This document shows, one piece after another, positions 42,476 to 50,946 of a stretch of DNA of 64,000 bases (its first letter is position 1; every line of letters starts with the position of its first letter). Position numbers and translations under genes: made by a program. The notes beneath the pieces were generated by a model that was not told where the DNA came from, made no database searches, and was given only the letters and a program-made list of their open reading frames with translations. Origin of the DNA: Macrococcoides epidermidis (GTDB taxonomy: Bacteria; Bacillota; Bacilli; Staphylococcales; Staphylococcaceae). Where the stretch lies: the NCBI RefSeq assembly GCF_042659445.1, contig NZ_JBHSSR010000001.1, one strand, 5' to 3'.

Positions 42476-43369
42476 TCACTTTGAACTCATAACATCTAAT
42501 CGTTGATAAACATACTGACAAATAATCAACATATAGATTATTGCAAATAATGGTGAATAGAATGTCCACCAAGCAACTTGTAAATCATAGAAATGAAATC
42601 CTAGTAAACTGCTTAGTTCTGGTATCGTTGGTTGCTCATTTATTAAACAACCTGGTCCATAACATACATCAGTTCCTCCAAAGCATATTTTAAAAAAAGC
42701 GAGATGTGATATGACTACTAGTGTCTGAAACATAATTCTAAAAAATACAATGACATATTGTATCAGCATATTTGGTAATATATGCTTTATAAAGATATAA
42801 ACTTTAGATGGGCTCATTGTCTTCGCACTACTGATAAATTCTTTTTCTAATATCAGTTGTGTTGCTGATTTCACTAATACTATCGTTGTTGGTAACATGA
42901 GTAAAATTAGAATAATTAAATTAAATATTATTCGAAAACTTTGTGTTGTCGTAAATTGATCGATTGGTTCATAAAGTATAGGTTTTAGTAATAAATAACC
43001 TAATATCGACTGTGGTATATAAAAAAACGGATGCAGGAATTGATCAATTAACGCCAAATTACTTTTCTTAAAGGCTAAATAAGTTCCTATGTTGATTGCT
43101 ATGATGAGTGTCAATAAAGCAACAACTATAAGTAGTGTTAATGTAATTCTGTAACCAGATAATACTTCATAAGTCATATGTCTAGAGTTCCTATCAACGC
43201 CAAATATATAATCTTTTCCGGGCGGAAATGGTGAACTCGCCAACATATTCCCATCTTTATCATATAAGAAATTGGTCTTTTTCACCTTCCCGTTTAATAT
43301 ATCAAAGTAAATAAATCCAATAATCGCAGGAACGATGAGCAAACAAATAGAAAGATAAATGCGTTTCAT
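42476..43369 (-). CDS. Peptide/nickel-type ABC transporter permease (DppC-like), orphan
   Basis: 297 residues. One N-terminal helix, an extracytoplasmic segment, then the BPD_transp_1 domain with five helices and the ATPase-contact loop EFISSAKTMSPSKVYIFIKHILP. It fits DppC/OppC at the usual length. The start overlaps the preceding permease stop by one base. No ATPase or substrate-binding protein gene is nearby. Confidence 0.8.
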   Translation of the reverse strand: MKRIYLSICLLIVPAIIGFIYFDILNGKVKKTNFLYDKDGNMLASSPFPPGKDYIFGVDRNSRHMTYEVLSGYRITLTLLIVVALLTLIIAINIGTYLAFKKSNLALIDQFLHPFFYIPQSILGYLLLKPILYEPIDQFTTTQSFRIIFNLIILILLMLPTTIVLVKSATQLILEKEFISSAKTMSPSKVYIFIKHILPNMLIQYVIVFFRIMFQTLVVISHLAFFKICFGGTDVCYGPGCLINEQPTIPELSSLLGFHFYDLQVAWWTFYSPLFAIIYMLIICQYVYQRLDVMSSK

Positions 43370-44217
43370 TATGACATGCTCCTTCCTGTAGTGTTTCTAG
43401 TATATAAATCAGAAATTAAGAATAATAAACGTATTGGGATATACATCATTAGAAATGAGATGAACAGTACAACTGGCGTATTATATTCAAAAATAAAAAC
43501 AGAAATTCCAAATACATTTAATAATCGTTCTAAAAATAATAAACTTGATAAAGTCATCCAGACAATTTGTTTAAAGTTAATAAAATAGCCTGTTAGAATA
43601 TTCTTTAAAATATGACGATAAAAAATTTCTTTGTTATTTAAACCCTTACTTCTTGCAAAAGATACATAGCTTTCTTCTCTTTCTGCAATTAATAATTGAT
43701 TAATGACAGTAATACTATTTGTTATTGGGATAATTAGCAGTAATAAAATCGGGAATATGACAGCGTTTTGTTCATGACTTGATGCAACATCAAATATCAA
43801 TACATGTGTTTTAAGATAAATGAATATAATAATTGAAATAAATACTGGGATATAAAAAATATCAGGCACAATACTTAATACGCGATTAATATGCATTACA
43901 ATATCGTGAAAAACTTGAGATTGATACATCAAGAATGCGATTATTAATGAGAATAATAAAGAGATAATAAGCGCACTAAATAGTATCGTCATTGAATTTA
44001 CCCAAGGTTCAAAAATAAATGGGAAAATATCATGTTTGACACCTGACTTTAAATTCTCAAATACGATTGTATTTGGATGTAATAATGAATAAAACGTGTC
44101 TTTAATTGCAATGAATAAATAAGGAACATCTATTCTTTGATCGTGAAAAAGTGATGGTAAACATGCAATAAAAAAGAGCATGAGAATGGTGATGGAAATA
44201 TTTATTATATTTTTCAT
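43369..44217 (-). CDS. Peptide/nickel-type ABC transporter permease (DppB-like), orphan
   Basis: 282 residues, about six helices, EAA-type loop EESYVSFARSKGLNNKEIFYRHIL. DppB/OppB proteins are usually 305-335 residues, so this is slightly short. AAAAAGGAC precedes the ATG. The two permeases are translationally coupled; they would need a remote ATPase and binding protein. Confidence 0.78.
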   Translation of the reverse strand: MKNIINISITILMLFFIACLPSLFHDQRIDVPYLFIAIKDTFYSLLHPNTIVFENLKSGVKHDIFPFIFEPWVNSMTILFSALIISLLFSLIIAFLMYQSQVFHDIVMHINRVLSIVPDIFYIPVFISIIIFIYLKTHVLIFDVASSHEQNAVIFPILLLLIIPITNSITVINQLLIAEREESYVSFARSKGLNNKEIFYRHILKNILTGYFINFKQIVWMTLSSLLFLERLLNVFGISVFIFEYNTPVVLFISFLMMYIPIRLLFLISDLYTRNTTGRSMS

Positions 44218-44225
44218 ATATAGTC

Positions 44226-44304
44226 CTTTTTCAGAATATTTAGATATTTATATTATATATGAAAAAAAAAAAAAAATAGACCTCTTTTAGAGATCTATAT
44301 AAAT
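44226..44304. repeat. Direct repeat copy 2, with a run of A's
   Basis: Second copy of the repeat at 41961-42037. It includes the same AGACCTCTTTTAGAGATCT terminator; the A-tract is expanded to about 14 bases, a likely slippage site. It lies immediately upstream of the DppB-like start. Confidence 0.8.
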
Positions 44305-44382
44305 AAATTTTCGAAACTATTTATTTTACTGCGTCTTCACATTTTTATTGCATATTATCTCTCATAATTCTATCAACTAAAT

Positions 44383-44904
44383 TTATTCTCCCTTAATAAT
44401 ACCAAGTGCTATCTTAATATGTTCTAAATGATGATTTCCATGCCAGGCATAAAGTGAAAGCATTTGTTTCAACGTTACTTCTCCGTTATCTGGGTGTATC
44501 ATAACTCTTTCCAATTGTTCTTCTGTTAATTCTTTTAATATGGTTGACCATCTATGATGTATACCAAATAAAAACATAATCGAATCATGACAGTCATTTT
44601 CATTATCAGCAAGTTTTATCCATTCATTCTCTTCATATGTTGACACCTTTGGTTTATCCTCAGTTAATATTAATTTTGTTCGTATATAACCATGAAGATG
44701 ACTATCGGCTATATGATGAATTAAGGTATTTACATCCCATGATCCATTTCTATATTGTTTTTTTCTTAATGAATCATCAATATTTGAAATTATTTCGTTT
44801 ATCTTATATGGTAATTCTTCGATATCTGTAATCCATTGATTCAAGATACTTCTATTATATTCTGCAGGTATTTGATAACGACCAATTGGGTATTGATTTT
44901 TCAT
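44383..44904 (-). CDS. DinB/YfiT-family protein (bacillithiol-transferase-like)
   Basis: 173 residues from the ATG at 44904 (GTGGAGG upstream; 36 extra codons of frame before it show no homology). Four-helix DinB fold with the YfiT signature: KNQYPIGRYQIP at the start, LIHHIADSHLHGYIR and YAWHGNHHLEHIKIAL, giving the three metal-binding histidines. YfiT/BstA proteins bind divalent metal and transfer bacillithiol to electrophiles, including some antibiotics. The exact substrate is unknown. Confidence 0.88.
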   Translation of the reverse strand: MKNQYPIGRYQIPAEYNRSILNQWITDIEELPYKINEIISNIDDSLRKKQYRNGSWDVNTLIHHIADSHLHGYIRTKLILTEDKPKVSTYEENEWIKLADNENDCHDSIMFLFGIHHRWSTILKELTEEQLERVMIHPDNGEVTLKQMLSLYAWHGNHHLEHIKIALGIIKGE

Positions 44905-44996
44905 TAATTTTTCCTCCACTATTTTTAATAATTTTATTATACATATTTTTCTATTTTTCTGCATTTCTGTGTATAATAAATAAAAGGAGTGATAAT

Positions 44997-45290
44997 ATGT
45001 CAGTATTTTCAAAATGGAAACACGTTATTTTTTTATTAATAGCAATCTTAATTACATACACTTCACAAGATATCGCATACTTACCTGAAGCAATAATAAA
45101 TCCTATATATGTTCTCACAACCCTTAATATGTTTGCTTTCTTATTTTTATTATTAGCTATATTTAAATCTATTAATAATATTAGAAAAAATAATAGCGAA
45201 CCTTATATAGTATCTTCAATGATGGTCATCGTATTCTCTGTTATCGTTGGTGCTATCACTTTCTTCATTACTGCAATGTGGTGGGGGTAA
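44997..45290 (+). CDS. Small membrane protein of unknown function
   Basis: 97 residues from the ATG at 44997, with AAAGGAGTG upstream. Three membrane helices, no family recognised. It is divergent from the DinB gene and 17 nt upstream of the next gene, probably co-transcribed. Confidence 0.7.
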   Translation: MSVFSKWKHVIFLLIAILITYTSQDIAYLPEAIINPIYVLTTLNMFAFLFLLLAIFKSINNIRKNNSEPYIVSSMMVIVFSVIVGAITFFITAMWWG

Positions 45291-45307
45291 AAGGAGAAGT
45301 TATCTAG

Positions 45308-45709
45308 ATGAAAAATAAAAATAATGTATTCTTTATAATAACAAAGTTTATTATCCTAATCGTAGCGTTTATCGACTGGCTTCCTACAGAACAAGAATGG
45401 ATAGATGGACTAGCAGAAATAGAAAATTCTTTTCCTAATACCATTTGGATTGACAAGGAAAAAAACATCAAAATTTTGCGTATGGGAGGAGGATCATATG
45501 TCTTAAAACGTCAAGATAATGATATACAGTACCCTCAATACATGAACGGTATTATTTACAATAAAACATTTGTTATCACAAGAAACCGAAATAATAGATA
45601 CTTCACTTACGACGTTATTAATAATAAAAAGAAAGAAATTAAAAAACACGACATTCAAAAATTTAAGAACAAGTACAATCTTAAAAGTGACTTTTTACCA
45701 TTAGCATAA
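45308..45709 (+). CDS. Membrane-anchored or secreted protein of unknown function
   Basis: 133 residues. A hydrophobic N-terminus (FFIITKFIILIVAFIDWLP) acts as signal anchor; no lipobox Cys is seen. The rest is polar, rich in Asn and Lys, with beta-type pattern. AAAAGGAGAAG lies upstream. No family recognised. A strong terminator follows. Confidence 0.65.
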   Translation: MKNKNNVFFIITKFIILIVAFIDWLPTEQEWIDGLAEIENSFPNTIWIDKEKNIKILRMGGGSYVLKRQDNDIQYPQYMNGIIYNKTFVITRNRNNRYFTYDVINNKKKEIKKHDIQKFKNKYNLKSDFLPLA

Positions 45710-45713
45710 ACAT

Positions 45714-45755
45714 AAAACCTCCATTGACATAGATTATTTTGTCAATGGAGGTTTT
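45714..45755. terminator. Strong bidirectional terminator
   Basis: AAAACCTCCATTGACA and TGTCAATGGAGGTTTT, a perfect 16-bp stem, between convergent genes. Confidence 0.95.
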
Positions 45756-45756
45756 C

Positions 45757-46482
45757 TTACTTTTCAAATTCTTCAAGTACCTCATGGGGATAAAATTCAA
45801 TGGATTCATTGCTCATTGGATTTAATATAATACTATTTTCTTCCATATCAATATCATTTAATACATCATTCATAAATATCTCTTTATCGATCATTTCAAC
45901 TAAAAAATGTGAATTATTTTTTGCTAATGTTTGCGGAATGTTTTGATCCGTCCAAAAATAATAAGAAAATGCGGGGAAGTAATCAAATGACATATCACCC
46001 ATTACATTTCCTATTTCATTATCCATTATATAAAAGAACATTTTTTTAGTTTTTATCAAATCTAACATTTTATCAAAATCATTATTATTAAAGCGGCTAG
46101 AAGTTTTCAAAATAGCTATTAATTCATTTATGTTATTAAATATTTTAATCGGTTTAATTTCTGGCCATTCACTCCAAACATACAAACCTTCGTCCTCTTC
46201 ATTTTTAGAAAAACCTAAAAATCCTTCTGCCTCAGCAGTATTTTCTGCAATCACTGTAAAATCTGATCGTTTTCTTTTATTTATAGTTAGAATATCAGTT
46301 GCAGTTTTCTTTATATTTTTATTATCTCGAATCGGATAGAACTTCCAATTTTTATAGACAATAAAATTACCATCTTCAAATAAAGTCCAATAGTCATTCG
46401 GAATATTTTTCAATAATTCCTCTTGGCTAGTTTCCTGAATTACTTCTTTGTCAACTGGTTCCAGTCTATATTGTATCGGCAT
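45757..46482 (-). CDS. Hypothetical protein, intact relative of the pseudogene at 42029
   Basis: 241 residues from the ATG at 46482 (AAAGGAATA upstream; a frame from 46500 has no site). Soluble, acidic, no signal or membrane segments. Aromatic- and Asp/Glu-rich C-terminal half. No family recognised; its place among small defence- and resistance-like genes would fit an immunity or SMI1-like protein, but I see no diagnostic motif. Confidence 0.75.
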   Translation of the reverse strand: MPIQYRLEPVDKEVIQETSQEELLKNIPNDYWTLFEDGNFIVYKNWKFYPIRDNKNIKKTATDILTINKRKRSDFTVIAENTAEAEGFLGFSKNEEDEGLYVWSEWPEIKPIKIFNNINELIAILKTSSRFNNNDFDKMLDLIKTKKMFFYIMDNEIGNVMGDMSFDYFPAFSYYFWTDQNIPQTLAKNNSHFLVEMIDKEIFMNDVLNDIDMEENSIILNPMSNESIEFYPHEVLEEFEK

Positions 46483-46579
46483 ATTTATATTCCTTTCCAT
46501 AAAATTATAATGTTAATAATTTATTATTAGTGAATAGATTATAAAAAGTTGAAACATGATTCTTAACTATTACATTTTT

Positions 46580-47050
46580 TTAAATGAATTTCTCTAATAC
46601 TATTTCGTCCATTATAGGGATTCCATTCTCAGCAACCATTGGTATTTGTGGTTTAATTAGTCTCGCTTCGTTTACGGCATAGGGAATTATTTCTTTTATT
46701 CTGTAGCCCAGTTTTTGATAGAACTTCAAAGCATTTATATTATTATTAGTTGTTATTACTCTAATATTAAACTTACAATTTTTATACGCTAATCGTTCCA
46801 AGAAATTCATTAATTGTGTACCGATACCTCTATTTTCAATCACACTATCCAAAGAAATGATTTCAATCGTTTTATCCTTAATAATATATGTTAATAGTCC
46901 AGTAATCTTTTCATCTTCCATATAAATTAGACCTGGTAACTCAGCACAATTATATCTCCCAGAAGAAACAATCATTTCTGAAGATCCCCAATGTTCATTA
47001 AAGAATTCAATAACTGATGCTCTATTCTGTTCGTTTATTGCTTCAATCAT
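46580..47050 (-). CDS. GNAT acetyltransferase
   Basis: 156 residues from the ATG at 47050 (GAGGAAGG upstream), overlapping the previous gene by 8 nt. Acetyl-CoA loop NRGIGTQLMNFL, followed by NALKFYQKLGYRI. N-terminal substrate part EFFNEHWGSSEMIVSSGR resembles a subgroup common in bacilli. Substrate unknown. Confidence 0.87.
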   Translation of the reverse strand: MIEAINEQNRASVIEFFNEHWGSSEMIVSSGRYNCAELPGLIYMEDEKITGLLTYIIKDKTIEIISLDSVIENRGIGTQLMNFLERLAYKNCKFNIRVITTNNNINALKFYQKLGYRIKEIIPYAVNEARLIKPQIPMVAENGIPIMDEIVLEKFI

Positions 47051-47513
47051 AAAATCCTTCCTCTTTTTTGAATTTGTATAAAGATAATTTATCACTAATT
47101 TCTGCCTCACCGTACTTTATAAATCCTAATTTTTGATAGAATTTATGATTTAACACATTACCATGCGGTGTATATACCGTCCATAGTGGAACATCTTGAT
47201 AAATATTAAAAATTCTTTTAATTGCAGCCGTACCATAACCTGAACCTTGTATTTCAGGATCTATAAATAATTTATAAATATGAATTCTCTCTTTCGGAAC
47301 TACTTTTAAAACAACAGCACCGACTATTTTTTCTTTATCGTAAATCGTATAAAATTCATCGTTCTTAATGCTATCCAATAATATTTGCTCAGTTTCACAA
47401 TACGGATTCGTTTCATGATCCTGGTATTTATCAAAATCAGTTATAAATGCTCTCTTTTGAATATTTAATAATACATCAACTTCTGAATGCTTTGTTCGCT
47501 CCAGTGTAATCAT
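47043..47513 (-). CDS. GNAT acetyltransferase
   Basis: 156 residues. Acetyl-CoA loop IQGSGYGTAAIKRI and HKFYQKLGFIKYG. It is translationally coupled to the next GNAT gene by an 8-nt overlap, so two acetyltransferases are made from one message. Substrate unknown. Confidence 0.87.
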   Translation of the reverse strand: MITLERTKHSEVDVLLNIQKRAFITDFDKYQDHETNPYCETEQILLDSIKNDEFYTIYDKEKIVGAVVLKVVPKERIHIYKLFIDPEIQGSGYGTAAIKRIFNIYQDVPLWTVYTPHGNVLNHKFYQKLGFIKYGEAEISDKLSLYKFKKEEGFYD

Positions 47514-47601
47514 ATAAAATATCCTTTCTTAAGAAATATAGCACAAATTATTAGAATATTCCTATAAATAATTTGTGATTTTTTACATTTAGGGTTAAAA
47601 T

Positions 47602-47619
47602 AAATTAACCGGTTTATTT
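47602..47619. promoter_or_regulatory. Possible operator of the ArsR-type gene
   Basis: AAATTAACCGGTTTATTT, centred on the palindrome AACCGGTT, 22 nt before the start codon of the HTH gene; ArsR-type regulators bind such AT-rich dyads. Inference from position and symmetry only. Confidence 0.4.
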
Positions 47620-47640
47620 CAACTAACTTAGGAGGCAGCT

Positions 47641-48213
47641 ATGACACAATTTCAAGTTAATACGTTCGAACAATTAAAATGTATTTCAGATGAGTTACGT
47701 ATGAGAATTTCTATTTTATTGATTGAAAAAGAAATGACAGTTACTGATATATCTAAAAAGTTAAATATTCCTAAAGCAAAAATCTTTTATCACATGAAAG
47801 AATTAGAGAAACACAACATGATTGAAATGACACAACAAATTCCTGAAGGCAGCAACATACTAAAATATTACCGAGCCACACACAACGGATTTAATGTCAA
47901 TCCTGCATTAATTAATAGCGATAATATACATCCATCCAAAAAAATCATAACAGAACAACTAAATAGAACGGTTCAAGTATTAAATCAATTTGGAATAATT
48001 GAAGATAATCAATATGTTATCTCAACTACACAGCAAATTAGAATTGATAAAAGTAACGTTACAGCATTTAAGGATGCATTTAATCTCTTGGTTAAAAAAT
48101 ACAGTAAACCAATTGATAATGAAGATAAACTGGAGGGAAAAGAAGAAAATTTATCAAAAAACTATTATATTAATCTCACAGCATTTGAAATAACGAAAGA
48201 TATATTTGAATAA
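47641..48213 (+). CDS. ArsR-type winged-helix transcriptional regulator
   Basis: 190 residues. N-terminal HTH of the ArsR group (ISDELRMRISILLIEKEMTV, KLNIPKAKIFYHMKELEKHN), then a beta wing and a helical C-terminal part of about 100 residues for dimerisation or ligand. It starts with TTAGGAGGC. The next gene, an MFS transporter, begins 14 nt after it, so it likely controls its own exporter operon. Confidence 0.88.
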   Translation: MTQFQVNTFEQLKCISDELRMRISILLIEKEMTVTDISKKLNIPKAKIFYHMKELEKHNMIEMTQQIPEGSNILKYYRATHNGFNVNPALINSDNIHPSKKIITEQLNRTVQVLNQFGIIEDNQYVISTTQQIRIDKSNVTAFKDAFNLLVKKYSKPIDNEDKLEGKEENLSKNYYINLTAFEITKDIFE

Positions 48214-48227
48214 AATGAGGTGATTCA

Positions 48228-49448
48228 ATGACTTTAAGTCCTTTTCATCGATTATTAATAGGACGAATTTTTACAAATGCAGCAGATAGTATATATTTTA
48301 TTATTTCATCACTTTATATATTTGAAATTACACAAAGTCCATTGATATCAGGTTTTACAACATCTGCAATGTTAGCGGTGAAATTCATTCAATTATTATA
48401 TGGACCAATAATAGATCACTTTAATGTAAAAAGAATATTAATTTTCTCTCAGTGTTCACAATCAATCTTAATGATGATATTAGGTATTTTTGTGATGAAT
48501 CAGAACAATCACTGGCTATTAATCATTATATTAGTAGTTCTTTCAATGTTATGTGGTGAAATGTCATATCCAATTAGTAATAAACTCGTACCACAATTGT
48601 TATCTAAAGAAGAATTGGTAAAAGGAAATGCACAGATGACGTTTGCGAATAATACCTTAGATATCGTTTTAAATACTGTAATAGCTGGGTTGTTTATCAC
48701 AATGAGTGCTGATACCTTCTATTTGATTAGTGCCATGTTATTCTTATTTGCTGCACTTTCATATTTTCAGATACCAATGGTTAAACAAACAAAAATATAT
48801 GATAATACAAAGTTTAATTATTTCAAATCATTACACTCTGGCATTAGAATAGTAGCATCATCATTCATTTGGATATTTATTATTGGTGCTTTTTCTGTGA
48901 ATATTGGTATTGGTATCGTTTACGGTGCGTTACCTACATTAGCTCATGAAATTGAAAATCCAGTCTATTATGGTCTATTTTTAGCAACAATGAGTATTGG
49001 TATGATACTCTCAACTTTTATAGCAGGTCAATTTAAGTCTAAACCACTCGGGAAATTAATGATATTTCTATTTGTAACAGCTGGGTTAACTATACTGACC
49101 GGATTTTTCATTTCTTTACCATTCTATTTAATTTTTTACTGTATAAGTTGGATTATTGTTGGAATTGCTAATATTCTACTCGTTTCTGTTAACCAAAGTA
49201 TTATTCCGAATGAATATTTAGCGAGAGTTAGTTCTGTCTCTAATAGTGTAGGTATATTAGGGTTACCCTTAGGTTCAATACTTGCTGGTATACTATTGGA
49301 GTATGTAAGTGCTATACAACTTATTTCATTGTCTGGCATATGTTATTTTGCACTTTCATTACTCTGGTTATTGATTCCAACACTTCGCAATCAGAAAGAA
49401 ATAAAGTATATTGCGAGTACTGACTTTGGTATAAAAATAACAAAATAA
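48228..49448 (+). CDS. MFS transporter (MdfA/enterobactin-exporter-like)
   Basis: 406 residues, twelve helices. It belongs by style to the MFS_3 group (LLIGRIFTNAADSIYFIISSLYIFEIT at the start, PIIDHFNVKRIL in loop 2-3), which holds macrolide and siderophore exporters. AATGAGGTG lies upstream. It forms an operon with the ArsR-type regulator, which suggests inducible efflux; the substrate is unknown. Confidence 0.88.
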   Translation: MTLSPFHRLLIGRIFTNAADSIYFIISSLYIFEITQSPLISGFTTSAMLAVKFIQLLYGPIIDHFNVKRILIFSQCSQSILMMILGIFVMNQNNHWLLIIILVVLSMLCGEMSYPISNKLVPQLLSKEELVKGNAQMTFANNTLDIVLNTVIAGLFITMSADTFYLISAMLFLFAALSYFQIPMVKQTKIYDNTKFNYFKSLHSGIRIVASSFIWIFIIGAFSVNIGIGIVYGALPTLAHEIENPVYYGLFLATMSIGMILSTFIAGQFKSKPLGKLMIFLFVTAGLTILTGFFISLPFYLIFYCISWIIVGIANILLVSVNQSIIPNEYLARVSSVSNSVGILGLPLGSILAGILLEYVSAIQLISLSGICYFALSLLWLLIPTLRNQKEIKYIASTDFGIKITK

Positions 49449-49473
49449 CCAGAACATCAGTTCTAATTATTTT
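49440..49473 (+). terminator. Possible terminator of the MFS operon
   Basis: AAAATAA, AGAAC, loop ATCA, GTTCT, TTATTTT, with a 2-nt internal loop; weak T-tract. Confidence 0.4.
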
Positions 49474-49580
49474 ATTTACTCTTTAAAATAGTATTTGTAG
49501 ATAAGTTTATAGTGGTGGCTAGCCCTAGGGGGTGATGCCTTTGATTTTGTTTGTTAGGTGTTTCTCCTGAAAAGGATAAC

Positions 49581-49673
49581 ATGACTGATTTTGAGTTATT
49601 GAGTATAATGTTGATGATGTTTGCAATCATTATACCGCTCATTATTAGACTAAATGACAAAGACAAAAAATAA
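49581..49673 (+). CDS. Type I toxin, holin-like short membrane peptide (SprG/TxpA type)
   Basis: 30 residues: acidic N-terminus MTDFELLSIM, one hydrophobic helix LMMFAIIIPLIIRL, basic C-terminus NDKDKK. AAAAGGATAAC precedes the ATG. The leader contains GTGGTGGCTAGCCC, like the structured leaders of SprG/TxpA messages. Its 3' end overlaps a convergent antisense RNA. Overproduction of such peptides damages the membrane. A minus-strand 69-codon frame across it is a shadow. Confidence 0.8.
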   Translation: MTDFELLSIMLMMFAIIIPLIIRLNDKDKK

Positions 49674-49781
49674 CCACTCATAAGCTGGACATAGCTGAGT
49701 GGTTATTGAGCAAAAAAATAACTTAGGCTGGTCACCGTATAAACGGATCTACAGGAGGAGTATTACCGCACTCCTCTTTTC
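49664..49781 (-). ncRNA. Antisense RNA antitoxin (SprF/RatA-like)
   Basis: Minus-strand RNA of about 118 nt that starts near 49781, from the promoter at 49816-49788, and ends at the hairpin 49707-49669 followed by T6. It includes GGAGTGCGGTAATACTCC and CCGTTTATACGG hairpins and GTTATTTTTTTGC. It pairs with the 3' end of the toxin message. The layout (convergent, overlapping 3' ends, terminator ending GGTTATTTTTT) is that of sprG/sprF loci in S. aureus. Confidence 0.7.
49669..49707 (-). terminator. Terminator of the antitoxin RNA
   Basis: AATAACCACTCA and TGAGTGGTTATT, 12-bp perfect stem; on the minus strand it is followed by T6. On the plus strand there is no T-tract. Confidence 0.85.
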
Positions 49782-49787
49782 ATTTAC

Positions 49788-49816
49788 ATTTTACAATGGA
49801 TAGCTTATAAGTACAA
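49788..49816 (-). promoter_or_regulatory. Promoter of the antitoxin RNA
   Basis: Minus strand TTGTAC (49816-49811), 17 nt, TAAAAT (49793-49788). Confidence 0.65.
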
Positions 49817-49821
49817 ATATA

Positions 49822-50019
49822 TTAAAATACGCTTGAGTAATGCAATACTTCATAATCTACTGACATACCCATTTTTTCATATAACCCTTGTGCTTTCACG
49901 TTATCTTCACCAGTTTCTAAACATACATATCTTGCATTATTTTCTTTTACGTATTCAAATGATTTTTCAATTAATTTCTTACCTGCTCCACTTGAACGAT
50001 GATTTGATTGCACAAACAA
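49822..50019 (-). pseudogene. Truncated GNAT acetyltransferase, C-terminal half only
   Basis: 65 codons matching the second half of a GNAT domain: LFVQSNHRSSGAGKKLIEKS, then AQGLYEKMGMSVDYEVLHY. A TAA stop lies four codons upstream of the first matching residue and no N-terminal half exists. The first codon of the open frame is a TTG without a ribosome site. It is immediately beside the type I toxin locus. A short plus-strand stretch just beyond (ending near 50110) may be the end of another broken gene. Confidence 0.75.
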
Positions 50020-50131
50020 ATCATTATTATTTTATCAAAAATTATAAAGGTGAGTTGTATTTAGACCTTAATAATAGTAAACAGATAATACGTTATATAT
50101 GCATAAAGTAATACTAAATCTTAAAAGGATA

Positions 50132-50629
50132 TTATATTTCAATCCAAAATCTATTCGTTACGCCACTATCTTCTCTTATATACGATTGATCTTGTACACC
50201 ACCATTGTTTAATATTACTTTTCTACTCGCAATATTTTCTTCATCACATGTAATAAGTGCTTTTTCTACATTCAAAGATTTCAAAAATTTTAAGGACTCA
50301 TTTAGAATCTTTGACGCATAACCTTGACCTCTCAAGTCAGGTCTAACTCCATAACCAACATGGCCACCATAATTCATTAAAAACTCATTTAAGTAATGAC
50401 GTACATTAGAAGAACCTATGATTTTACCATCCTCAATTAAAAATAATGTAGAATTTAATACTTCATATGATCTTTCACGTTCTTCTAAATTATTGATAAA
50501 GTCTTGAAAAGATTTATATCGTTTAAAGTTTGTAGCAGATGGTACAATACTTTCCTGTTCTTCTCCCCAAGCATTAAAATATTCCATAAATAATGTTTCA
50601 TCATTAATCGTCAGTCTTCTAAATTCCAT
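50132..50629 (-). CDS. GNAT acetyltransferase
   Basis: 165 residues. Acetyl-CoA loop LRGQGYASKIL, with GGHVGYGVRPD before it and IASRKVILNNGG after it, as in the subgroup of predicted acetyltransferases COG3981. Substrate unknown. The gene is 21 nt downstream of a small hypothetical gene. Confidence 0.87.
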   Translation of the reverse strand: MEFRRLTINDETLFMEYFNAWGEEQESIVPSATNFKRYKSFQDFINNLEERERSYEVLNSTLFLIEDGKIIGSSNVRHYLNEFLMNYGGHVGYGVRPDLRGQGYASKILNESLKFLKSLNVEKALITCDEENIASRKVILNNGGVQDQSYIREDSGVTNRFWIEI

Positions 50630-50650
50630 CTTATTAATCTCCTATTATAA

Positions 50651-50923
50651 TCAGTTAAGAATTCTCGAATACATTTCTGATACTTTCACACGTACATCAT
50701 TTTCATCTAAATAATAATATTCATCAATTGTATTACTTATAAAATCATAACATTCTAGGTATTCATGTAATTCTTTATACAAATAATATCTTCGTTCTTC
50801 TATTTCTTCTTCACTAATTAGGAAATCGAAGATATCTCTATAATATTTCACAAAAATACTGATACTGGTGTTTTGTTTTAAAAAATCTTCAATCCAATTT
50901 AATAAAATTACCTCATCATCCAT
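50651..50923 (-). CDS. Small acidic protein of unknown function
   Basis: 90 residues, strongly acidic, rich in Tyr and Glu, likely all helical, no membrane segment. AAGGAGGAGT precedes the ATG. Small acidic helical proteins of this sort include bacteriocin and colicin immunity proteins, but I see no specific match. Confidence 0.65.
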   Translation of the reverse strand: MDDEVILLNWIEDFLKQNTSISIFVKYYRDIFDFLISEEEIEERRYYLYKELHEYLECYDFISNTIDEYYYLDENDVRVKVSEMYSRILN

Positions 50924-50946
50924 ACATACTCCTCCTTAAATTATTT

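Noticed and set aside
49472..49681. 69-codon minus-strand frame
   Set aside because: Antisense to the toxin peptide and its leader; no start site, low-complexity sequence.
49833..50111. 92-codon plus-strand frame
   Set aside because: Most of it is antisense to the truncated acetyltransferase; only the last 25 codons could be a gene remnant.
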